From contig CM007315.1 in assembly GCA_000333855.2 (NCBI GenBank), positions 292,116 through 356,115 of the forward strand: a stretch of 64,000 nt of DNA, given 5' to 3'. Below the pieces are notes generated by a model. That model was not told the origin of the DNA. It ran no database searches and worked only from the letters and a program-made list of their open reading frames with translations. How positions within the stretch are numbered: the first letter of the stretch is position 1; each line of letters opens with the position of its first letter. A program made the position numbers and the translations under genes. This stretch comes from Endotrypanum monterogeii. Its lineage: Eukaryota; Euglenozoa; Kinetoplastea; Trypanosomatida; Trypanosomatidae. Of this stretch, positions 27,190-36,466 are shown in pieces.

Positions 27190-30015
27190 TCAATCAAAGA
27201 TGGAAAAAAACGAGAGTCCGAAACAGCCAACATTCACCATGGGGTACGTACCTGTTGCAGCGGCGGCATCTTCCACCTCTGTCCCCTGCGAATCCCCATC
27301 GTCAGAGTCGAGAGAAACGTAATTCTGCCGGTGCACCGCGCCATCGGAAAAGTGTGCCGGTGACCGGCCGAGTTGGTGTGAATCCCTGACCCCCTCTTCC
27401 ATGTTATTGCCGTTGTGTCCATCCTCCACCGTCTCGTGAGCGTCTGTAGGTGTACCACCGCTTCCTGGACCACGCCCCGCCGCATATCCCCTGACCGGTG
27501 TAGCCACTGCATTTTGATCGAGTGCTTTCACCGTCACCTTGCCAGTATCGACCGGCTCCGCGGTGGTGAACTCCCCCTGACTGGCCATACCATCATGGAC
27601 TACTGCACCATGAGCAGCAGCGCGATCCCACGTGAGTGTTCGAGTGGTGTGAAACTTTTGAATGGCCCTCAGTTTGAGATGGTGGCGGTAATACAGCACC
27701 CGCTCCCTCTGCGCTGTGTCGGCTGCGAGCGTCCAGCTAAGCGGAAGATATTCACGCTCCAGGGGGGAAGGTTGCTGCAGCTCTAGATCATCGAACTGAT
27801 CCTTGGAGTCATCGGCAGCGTCAGTTGTGTTCGCTTGACACGCCCCCGTAGATGTCTGCGGTGACGCAGCGGGAACCAAACCTCGTAGTACCTTCCTCCG
27901 ATCCTCTGCAGAGGTGGCGCTCTGCAGCGAGGGCTGCACGTAGTAGTGGTACCAGCACAACCACTCCGCCGCCTCCTGTGCAGCGCTTCGAATATACCGC
28001 TGACGCTCGAACAGCTCCATTGAGTGGAGTATCGTCGCCGCCACACTGACGGAGCCGCTGCGTGGGGATGTATGTCCATTCTCCGCCTCTGCGCCGTCCC
28101 GGGCTGGCAAAGTCAGCAACGATGCAGAGCAACTCGCGCTCTCGCGATCTGGTACACCGAGGAATGCCTTCACATCGAGAAGCAATTCTCGCCATGATGC
28201 TTTGAAACGGTATTGTGCCAGCTGGAAGTCCACCGGCTGTACCTGGTAACTGCACCGAGTAGAGGCGGAAGCAGCGCCACCAGTGTCTGTCCCCGACTCA
28301 GACCCACTGTGCTGCACCACACGGCAGAAATCCTGGTGAAACACGCGCAGCGAGCCGGAGCCGCACTGCAGCAACGACCGCTGCAGCCCTCTGACCTCCC
28401 CCTCCCCCCCCGCTCCGTGGTGCACCAGAATGGGGATTATGTAGTAGTAGTAGAGCTGGGCCAGGTGCAGGTAAGCCTCACGCGCCTGGCGATAGGCCTC
28501 GGTGAGAAGCGCAAAAAGAGCAAACTCCTGTTGGCGACGCTGCGCAAACATCACGCGCTCTACATAGACGCGGGAGCCTAGAGGATATTTCCCGGCTGCG
28601 GTGCGCCGAGCGCGACCAACTGCCACGCTGGGGTTTCCGCGATGGGGGAAGGATGAAGTTCCCCCTGACCCATATCGCACCGGTGAAGCAGAACCGCGGT
28701 GTCTCCAACTGTTCTCGTAAATTATCGCCGCACCCGCCTCCACGTCCAGCAACTCGTCATCCAGCACGAGCTCGCTGCTGACAGTACTTGATCTGCTGCT
28801 GCAGCTCTTCGCACTCTCCTCTTCGATCGCCAGCGATGCTCCACATTGAGTCGCCTCCTCTACCTGCTTGGGAGGCTGTGAAGAGGAGCCCAGCCTTGCT
28901 TGGGAGGGTTCAGGAACATCACATACGAGCGACTGGGGGCCCTCGCGCAACGACTGAAGGGCCTCATTGGTGAGGCACGGAGCGCCCAGGAGCGATGTGT
29001 TGGCATCCACGGTAACGGCGCTAGCTACTGGTCGAGAATCCTCTACCGCACCCTCATGCCCCGGCCCCAGCGGCTTGTCTTTTTTACGGTTGTCGGTGTC
29101 TAACCTCGTCGAGGCTACAAGCGCCCTCCATGCCTCCCTGTACTCGCTGGCGCGCTTCGCTGCCTCCCTCGTTTGCCGACGCATTAAAAAACGATTCTTC
29201 GTCCACTCCGCCCGAGAGATGTGTCGTCGCTCCGTGCAGGATACCGAGTCGTTCGAGAATGCGGATGCGCTGGTTGGTGTGCCGTCGAGGTGAGCCACAC
29301 CGTCGCCATGAAGTGAGGCAGCTCCGTGGTATGTAGCACCAGGGCTCCAGGTCGATAGAAGCGTCGATGTATAGCTGCTGCAGCGTCGCGTGTCGAAGAT
29401 ATGAAATGGCCGCGGGTTCAGGAGAGATTCCCCTGCCTCAGACCCCTCACCGTTGCTGTGCAGCTCCACCTCGTCGAGCTCCTCGACATCGCTGACCGCA
29501 TTCTCCACAGCAGTGGAGGACATGGCACTTCCCATTTCACCAAAGCCGTCTGCCTCATCCTTTGCGAGCCCTACCACGACACACGGCGCAGTGGTGTCTA
29601 TCTCTGAAGCTGCCTCCTCCTGCCCCCGTGCCGACGGCTCGCCCACCTCCTCCACATCGTCCACCACCTTGTGAGGACTGTTCACGTCGAGCAGATGCGT
29701 CAGGGGAGCTGCCTCTACGTGCGGGTCGTACACCTCCGGCCGACAGAGCAGCCGACTCCAGAGAGAGAGGTGGTCTTGGCTTACCGGCACAGGCGTGCTT
29801 CGTCTCCACGAGGATTTTGATTCACTGTCGTGGCGTGACCTCCGGACAGGAACTACCCCGATTGACGTAGACGACATGACCACCTGTGGGCGGTAATCAC
29901 CCCCACCAGCGTAGGGGCAGGAGGTGGTCTTTCTTGACCTTCCGTGCGTCGGCACTGCCGCCTTCGCCTCCGCGACTCTCAGATCGCTGCTTAAAAGAAG
30001 AGAAAAGACGCTCAT
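27190..30015 (-). CDS. Hypothetical protein with Tyr-rich helical blocks
   Basis: 941 aa, ATG at 30015; a second in-frame ATG at 29877 is an alternative. Family not recognised. The N-terminal 350 residues are low-complexity and charged. The conserved-looking part starts at about 520: AYRQAREAYLHLAQLYYYYI (about 535-555), a block near 615-645 with SYQVQPVDFQLAQYRFKASW, a block at about 695-735 with AAQEAAEWLCWYHYYVQPSL, and one at about 785-835 with RERVLYYRHHLKLRAIQKFH. These look like helical segments of one domain broken by acidic and Gly/Thr-rich inserts. The last residues (VGCFGLSFFSIFD) are hydrophobic. The 3' end contains CAG GTACGT on the coding strand, a perfect donor-like string, but there is no reason to invoke an intron. 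Possible RNA-binding or scaffold role cannot be judged. Confidence 0.85.
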   Translation of the reverse strand: MSVFSLLLSSDLRVAEAKAAVPTHGRSRKTTSCPYAGGGDYRPQVVMSSTSIGVVPVRRSRHDSESKSSWRRSTPVPVSQDHLSLWSRLLCRPEVYDPHVEAAPLTHLLDVNSPHKVVDDVEEVGEPSARGQEEAASEIDTTAPCVVVGLAKDEADGFGEMGSAMSSTAVENAVSDVEELDEVELHSNGEGSEAGESLLNPRPFHIFDTRRCSSYTSTLLSTWSPGATYHGAASLHGDGVAHLDGTPTSASAFSNDSVSCTERRHISRAEWTKNRFLMRRQTREAAKRASEYREAWRALVASTRLDTDNRKKDKPLGPGHEGAVEDSRPVASAVTVDANTSLLGAPCLTNEALQSLREGPQSLVCDVPEPSQARLGSSSQPPKQVEEATQCGASLAIEEESAKSCSSRSSTVSSELVLDDELLDVEAGAAIIYENSWRHRGSASPVRYGSGGTSSFPHRGNPSVAVGRARRTAAGKYPLGSRVYVERVMFAQRRQQEFALFALLTEAYRQAREAYLHLAQLYYYYIIPILVHHGAGGEGEVRGLQRSLLQCGSGSLRVFHQDFCRVVQHSGSESGTDTGGAASASTRCSYQVQPVDFQLAQYRFKASWRELLLDVKAFLGVPDRESASCSASLLTLPARDGAEAENGHTSPRSGSVSVAATILHSMELFERQRYIRSAAQEAAEWLCWYHYYVQPSLQSATSAEDRRKVLRGLVPAASPQTSTGACQANTTDAADDSKDQFDDLELQQPSPLEREYLPLSWTLAADTAQRERVLYYRHHLKLRAIQKFHTTRTLTWDRAAAHGAVVHDGMASQGEFTTAEPVDTGKVTVKALDQNAVATPVRGYAAGRGPGSGGTPTDAHETVEDGHNGNNMEEGVRDSHQLGRSPAHFSDGAVHRQNYVSLDSDDGDSQGTEVEDAAAATGTYPMVNVGCFGLSFFSIFD

Positions 30016-30028
30016 TTGATATAGACCG

Positions 30029-30062
30029 CTGAGTACAACACAAACAAAACAGCGAAGAGACG
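30029..30062 (-). promoter_or_regulatory. Predicted trans-splice acceptor for the 941-aa protein
   Basis: A minus-strand T-rich tract (about 30,062-30,035) ends in TACTCAG with AG at 30030-30029, 14 bases before the ATG at 30015. This favours that ATG over the one at 29877. Confidence 0.45.
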
Positions 30063-30431
30063 GCTCTCCTTACCCCGCCCCCGCCCCCCACCTCACTACG
30101 ACGTCGGCACAAAGATATAAATCACCTAAAAGAGTATCACGACTTTAGTTAGAGGGGAGAAAACCAACACCAAGAGCAGCACGAGAGGCGTGTTGTGCAG
30201 CACCTTGCGTCTCCCACCCCCAGCCCCCTTCCTTCCCCTTTACCGGCACGAGGCACCTTGCTTGCTTGTGGGTGTCGATGGAGACAAAAAAAAAATGAGG
30301 GGGGTGACACAGCAAAACACAAGAGCCAGCGCGTATTCAAAAAGAAAAAAAAAGGAAAAGCGCACGTGTCCGCTTAAAACGAGAGGGAGACAAAAAAAAA
30401 GAAAAAGTGAAGTCTAATTTTTTTTTATATG

Positions 30432-30779
30432 ATGCGCACTTTCACAGCAGAGGTACAAGAGACTGCACACAAAAGGCCGTGTTCGCTGTGGGAGACCTCG
30501 ATTTTTCTGGACAACACCCTTCCCTCCCACGCAGGGCCTTGGCGCCTACCACCAAGACTTCTATCGGACCCTGGTCACCCGGCAACCTAAGCTTCCGACT
30601 GAGCAACAGAAGTTCAGCGACTGCAGCAGATAGTCAAGATGCAGAAAAGCCGACTGGAAGGGAACCCACAAGACCTCGACAGGGACCCCTTCCGTCGTCT
30701 TTTCAATTTCCTGTACACGCGGAAAGAGTTGGGCAGGACTGAAGTTGAAGGCAAGAGAGAAAAATATCTAATTCCCTAG
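30432..30779 (+). pseudogene. Coding-like frameshifted island, uncertain
   Basis: The plus strand reads as protein-like sequence in two frames that join near 30,620. One frame gives AYHQDFYRTLVTRQPKLPTE and then stops just after FSDCSR. A neighbouring frame continues QIVKMQKSRLEGNPQDLDRD, then PFRRLFNFLYTRKELGR, to a TAG at about 30,777. A single missing base near 30,620 would connect them. It is on the strand opposite to every confident gene, and purine-rich plus-strand spacers tend to read as charged, protein-like sequence. The minus strand here is also fairly open. I treat it as a possible decayed gene only. Confidence 0.2.
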
Positions 30780-30788
30780 GGGAAAAAC

Positions 30789-30814
30789 TACACACACACA
30801 CACACACACACACA
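30789..30814. repeat. (CA)n microsatellite
   Basis: CA dinucleotides followed by short GA and GACA repeats to about 30,839. Confidence 0.9.
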
Positions 30815-31539
30815 AAGAGAGAGACAGACAGACAGACAATGATGAAATAGATACCAGAAAAAGAAGCTGTGTTCCTCTGCACGATTCACCAACGGCACGA
30901 GAGACCCTCGACCACCGCACCCTCCACTCCTTATATATATAATATATAGTATATAATATATAGTATATATATATATATATATATATTCGGGGAATAGGAA
31001 ATGTTCAACCCCTCCCTCCGAAAAGAAAATATTAAAAAACTGAGCACCAGCTTTTTTCCAGAAATGTCTTCGATGGAGTCGAAGAGAGGACGACGCGATG
31101 TACGCGATGGCCCACAGGCGGGAAAAAAAAAAAGACGTGGCCACGTCTACGTGCCAGGTTGAGAGCTGCGTGTAGAAAAATCGAGAGAGAGAGGTCAGGG
31201 AGGGGGGGGGACGACTGGCGCAGTGCTGAGTATAGGTCGACTGTCACAGAACATATGTTACGATGAAACGAAACAAGAAGCAGAAGAAGAAGAGGAGGGG
31301 AGATGTGAGGAGAGAGGACAAAAAAAAAAATAGGGAGGCATGTCGGAGTGAGCTCGAGGGTAAGGACTGGGAAAACCTGCAGTCACAGATCTGCAGACTT
31401 GCGACCTGGTACATGCAACTGAAGCTGCAGAATGGCCTCTCGCTCTTCATTTTTTTTTTCTGCAGAAAGGAATTCATCACTCTATGATGGATCCATATTC
31501 CTCGGATACAAGTTACCTGTACCAAGCGGACGATCGAAA

Positions 31540-31570
<31 letters not shown>

Positions 31571-32586
31571 TTGTATTTGTGTGTGAAGGGAGGACTTTTT
31601 GTAGTCCAGCCGAGGACCTCATTTAGAGACACAAAATATGGAAGACATCGTTTTCGCGTCCCTCAGCGGGAGGGAATGGTATCCTCTGATCTCTCTCCCG
31701 ATAACCTTTCGTCTGTAGTAGTGACAACAAAGCGGGTAATCGACATTCTCTGCCCTCCGTCAACGTCGGTTCCTCCGCGGCCCGGCATCTCTCGGCAGCC
31801 TCCCCCACGTACGCCGTCAGACGTACGAGGGTTTCTCTGAATTGGCGGCGGCAGAGCCGTGTGTCTTGGCTTCACCCCAATCATCGGCAGCGGCACAGCA
31901 TCTGACAGCGTTGACTGGGTGCGAGGAGAAGCTATACAAGTCGCACCGTAACCCCCGATTTCTCTGGCACAGCGCCCGTACAGGCCTCGCCGCTGAGTCC
32001 AAACACATGCCTCCTTGCGCGCCGGGTAGACGGGAAAAAAAAGGGGGGGAGGAAGAGAAGCAACAAGTGGTACCCTCTCGTCTTTACGTGAAGTGGGAGG
32101 GGGGGGGGGGCAGCGACCGGAGACAGGTGGAGGAGGACGAAGACGAGGACTAGGAGGGAACAGAAAAAAGGGAAAAACTTGAACAGCCAAGTCATCCCGC
32201 ACACGTCGAGGAAAAAAAAAAAGGAAGCAGCAAAGTATTACGGGTTGTGTAGCCGCAGGTGAACAAGAGATATATATGAATATATATCTATATAAATATA
32301 AATAGATATAGATATGTATGCGACACAATAGAATTTTTTTTTTGAAGAAAAAAAAAAGATGCACGTGAGCAAACCAAAAGTCGAGAAAAAACACAAATAC
32401 ACGTACACAAGAACACACACACACACAAAATAAGGGGTCTAAATATTTTGTTGAACAGCAGGAGGATTGAAGAAGCCAAAGGGAACGTTCACCGAATTTT
32501 AGCGCCACAAAAGGAAAAAATGTCGAAACAAAATAAAACACCGAATGACATGTTTATAGTCTCTGCAAGAGGAGTGGAACAGACGT

Positions 32587-32589
<3 letters not shown>

Positions 32590-32625
<36 letters not shown>
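32590..32625. repeat. (TA)n microsatellite
   Basis: Uninterrupted TA dinucleotides. Confidence 0.9.
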
Positions 32626-32628
<3 letters not shown>

Positions 32629-35310
32629 AGAGAGAGATGTACATACAAATATATAAATATGCATCACGGTATTCGCAAGGAGGAAGGGAGGATTCCCTCA
32701 TAACACATAAGTAACTCGCTGAGGAACCGCTATAAAAAGGCATCAGCAAAATGAAGCAAATGCAGGAGAACAGAGGGGATAAAAGCGCTATGAGAAAAGC
32801 AAACAAAAAAGAAGGCAATGTCTGATTAATTCTGTCTGGTGTCCTTTTTTGAGGAAATAATTTTTTTTAAAAAAGGGGGGGGGCTGGCCGAGATTCCCGC
32901 AGACACATACTGAGCGATAGAGTTAAATTTAAAATTGGTGCCGTTGAGGTTTCTATTTTCTGAACGCATATGAAATGTAGTCCATGCGAACCGTACAAAT
33001 AAAAATATTTTTAAAAAGACGGGAGAACGGAAAAAAAAAAAGGCGGTGAGGTGCATCCTATTTTTCCTTTGCACCATCCCCACGTTTTGATTTCCATTGG
33101 ACACCAACGATCGTGACACTAGAGCAGGGAAGATGAGAGAAAACAAAAAGAATCAAATCGCAGGTGAATGCAAGGAATTCGTGGCTGAAAGTAGACATGG
33201 ATAGTAGCGAGAAGACCGATGGAGGCCATAGTCATTCATCATTACTCGAAGCCGCACCTCCCACCCATCTCGCATCACAGAACAACACACACACACTCCT
33301 CGACTTGGAAAGCGAATTACATCCACAGGCATGCTTCGAGGAGGAGAGCATTGAAGGTAAAAAAAAAAAAAATACATAGACATCCAAAAAGGGAACAAAA
33401 AAAAAAAAGGAGAGAGATGGAGATATGACCACAAACCCAAAGCACATGCGGAAATCCTTCCTACAAGATCCAGTCATAACACAATAACACACAGATGAAT
33501 ATATTATATATATATATTATATTATATATATTGCAGCAGTCCTAAATAATGTGGGGAGTGAAGTCATATTTGTGATCCGTCACATTTTTTTTTTCTTTTT
33601 CGGAGAGAGGACATCACATCTTCCGAGACAGTTTATGGTGCGTCAGTTGCTTCAAAAGGGAGAATGAGAGGGATAAAACGAGGGTGACAGTAAAGCACGA
33701 CAGACAGCAATGTCCTATAATAATAATAATAATAATAAAAACACAGCAGCACAGGATATAATTAATAGCAATAGGAAGAATGTCTGTGTGTATGTGTGTG
33801 TGTACCCAAATGTTGAACTAATGGTGCTTTCATGTAGGATTGCATATCACGTGTACACACCATATGTAGAGAACACGCTCGATGGAGGCAAAAGGAAATA
33901 AAAAATGACAAGTGTATATATAAATATGTGTGTGCGTGTGTGTTTATGTGCTTACTACCTGATAATCCCTTCCACTACAAACACACACACGCACAGAGAG
34001 AGAGAGAGAGACAAAAGATAGCATAAATACCATTCGATCCCCATCGGCTCAGACACAAAGAAAAATGGAAAAACGAAAAAGAGGGAAAACAAAAAAAAAT
34101 AGAGAGGTGTTGTGGAGCGGGCGGAGGTGAATAACACACTAGCAGTGGGGAGGAGGTGAGAGCGTCATTCCAGTAGGCAGAACAACGAAAACAAAAAATG
34201 ATCCTCAGCCATGCGTGACCCCTTTCCGACAAACGAGCCAACGGACACTAAATCCAGTAGTGTCAGCCACAGAAAGCATGATGCAATGATCGATCATGAG
34301 CAAAACACGAGCTGGAACATAAAAAAAAAATAAGTAAAATTGTAACGAAAGGAAACAGCAGAGATGAAACAGATTCGAACGACCGTACACAAAATATATA
34401 CATGCATATATATATATATATATATATATACATGAAGCGGTTGTGAAACTGGAGGAACAAAACAAAAAAACAGCAACGAAACATGTGTGTCTGTGTTTCT
34501 TTTCTGTCGAGTGATGATAAGACAAACAAAAAAGTGAAAATAAAAACTCAATTCATTCACAAACCCACGCGAACCAGGCCAGTAGGAAAAAAAAAATCAA
34601 GAAAAAAACGACGAATCACCGCTAAGTGGAAAGAGGGGGGGGGGTAAAAAAAAGAAATCAAGATACATAGGATCATGATGCATTCACAAAGAGCACATAA
34701 GCACCTCCCCCCATCCACACAAACACAGAGAAAGAGAGAGATCTCTGACAATGTAACAATAAAAATACGAAACAAAACGAAATGACACAAAAAGATGCGC
34801 ACGTGAAAAATGTGGAATTTAAAAAAAAAAGGAGGGAGGAAAAAAAAAACACCGAAACGGTGGCGCCTCCTTCGCGAGCACGACTTCCACAGGAAAGCAC
34901 ACACACTCGAAAAGAAAAAAAATTCCTTTGAGGGGAAAAAAAAAATAGAATTTTGAAAAAAGAACTGTAAAGCGGAAAAGACGCGTGAGTGCAAATGCGA
35001 CACCATGCGGAGTCATGAACCTCGATGGGATGCACAGGTGTGTTTATAGATTCCGGCAACCATCAGAAATATTTGGAAAAAAAAAAGAGCTGAATGGATA
35101 CTGAAGAAGACATAATACCTGAGAGGGGAGAAATGATGATGATGAGGCAATTGAGTGGAGAAAGCTGAATAAAAATAGCAGCATCAGACACAGAGATAAA
35201 TGTGGGAAATCAGTGGGGAAAAGGGGGATGGGAGGAGGAGAAACCCCCGCACACAAATGAAAGGTGGAACAAAAGTGGATTCATAAGCAGTGCGCACACT
35301 CTCGGCACGG

Positions 35311-35318
35311 ACACACAC

Positions 35319-35354
<36 letters not shown>
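35311..35354. repeat. (CA)n(TA)n(TG)n self-complementary microsatellite
   Basis: ACACACAC, a TA core and GTGTGTGT form an inverted repeat of about 44 bases. Confidence 0.9.
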
Positions 35355-35355
<1 letters not shown>

Positions 35356-36116
35356 CTCGAAAGGCCCAAAGGGAAGAAGAAAAAAACGCGCTCAACCGCA
35401 TGCGATTAAAAAATGAAAGAAAAGAGAAAAGGAGTGTGGGCCTCACGCCAACCGCAACAGAAGAAGCGAAAGGGAAGGAATGGGGATATGCTTAAAGAGA
35501 AGCCGTGGAAGAAAAAAAACAAACACACACACACACACACACAACAAAAAAAAAAAGGGAGAGGTATGTATGTAAACTCTACAGTTGAATCAGCAAATAT
35601 ATATAAATAAATAAACAGGAAGGGGGCAGAAATCATATTCACCGCTCATCGGCATTATAGCGTAAACTGCATCATTAATAAAAATGCTTCCTTGACGCAA
35701 CAGACATTTATTTTTTTTTTTTTTTGGGGGGGGGGAGGGGGAGGGGGAAGTTGGATCCCTACAAAATACTGGATGATGTGGATACTCAAGCACACCGTCC
35801 AGGACACCATCCCACATCATCTCTACTAAAACGAATAATACAACGGCTCATACAGGATAGGGCGAGGCTAGTGAGTGTGAGAGAGGGGGGGGAAGACGCC
35901 ACGCTACTACGATCATCATCATCATCAGTTCTGTCGCGAAAAAAAAAAAAAGTTGACAAAAGGGGCGAGGGACCCCCCCCCTTTCATGCTAGTCCGTAGA
36001 AAGGCCAACAATTCACTGCTACAAATTAAATACTACAAGAGAGCAAGATTCACTTACGAGAGAAAAAAAAAGGGTGAGGCTATACATACATACATACAAG
36101 AACGCGACACATCTAC

Positions 36117-36122
<6 letters not shown>

Positions 36123-36160
<38 letters not shown>
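36123..36160. repeat. (TA)n(TG)n microsatellite
   Basis: TA dinucleotides followed by TG dinucleotides, the same compound type as at the 13-kb gap. Confidence 0.85.
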
Positions 36161-36161
<1 letters not shown>

Positions 36162-36466
36162 ATCCTAATGTACACCGTAGCACGTGCAGCACTCTCTGCG
36201 CTGTCTGCTCGTCTGAATATATTTAAAAAAATAAGGGAGATAATACCTACAAGCGAAACACCTTGCAAAAAAAAAAAAAGGAAAACAGAACACCTCAGAT
36301 GGAAAGCAGACAAACTTTAAAAGAAAACACAAAAACAGAAATGGGGAGAACAAAATAAATAAACTGTGAAGAGGACGGAGGTAAAAAAAAAGTGGAACAG
36401 AACGAGAGATGACAGAAGTGGTAGAAAAAAAAAATTCGTAAATTGAGGGAAAAGAGGGGGGAAAGG

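Larger units (their letters stand above)
30016..36466. other. 6.4-kb spacer, probable long 3' UTR of the RRM gene upstream
   Basis: No confident gene. It holds (CA)n at 30,789-30,814, GACA repeats just after, (TG)n at 31,546-31,568, (TA)n at 32,590-32,625, a TA run near 34,407-34,431, a (CA)n(TA)n(TG)n inverted repeat at 35,311-35,354 and (TA)n(TG)n at 36,123-36,160. Plus-strand A tracts are abundant. Islands of coding-like composition occur at 30,430-30,780 and 31,330-32,160 but carry no intact gene. Confidence 0.55.

Noticed and set aside
27240..27262. Perfect splice-donor-like string (CAG GTACGT) on the minus strand near the end of the 941-aa gene
   Set aside because: Cis-introns are extremely rare in trypanosomatids and the frame is open through it.
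31663..32541. 292-aa minus-strand frame
   Set aside because: Opens at a GTG, and its first half is poly-Phe/Tyr/Ile and Cys/Val from T tracts and dinucleotide repeats. No conserved-looking domain.
34365..34395. tRNA B-box-like GTTCGAATC on the minus strand
   Set aside because: No A-box or cloverleaf can be built in the neighbouring AT-rich repeat.
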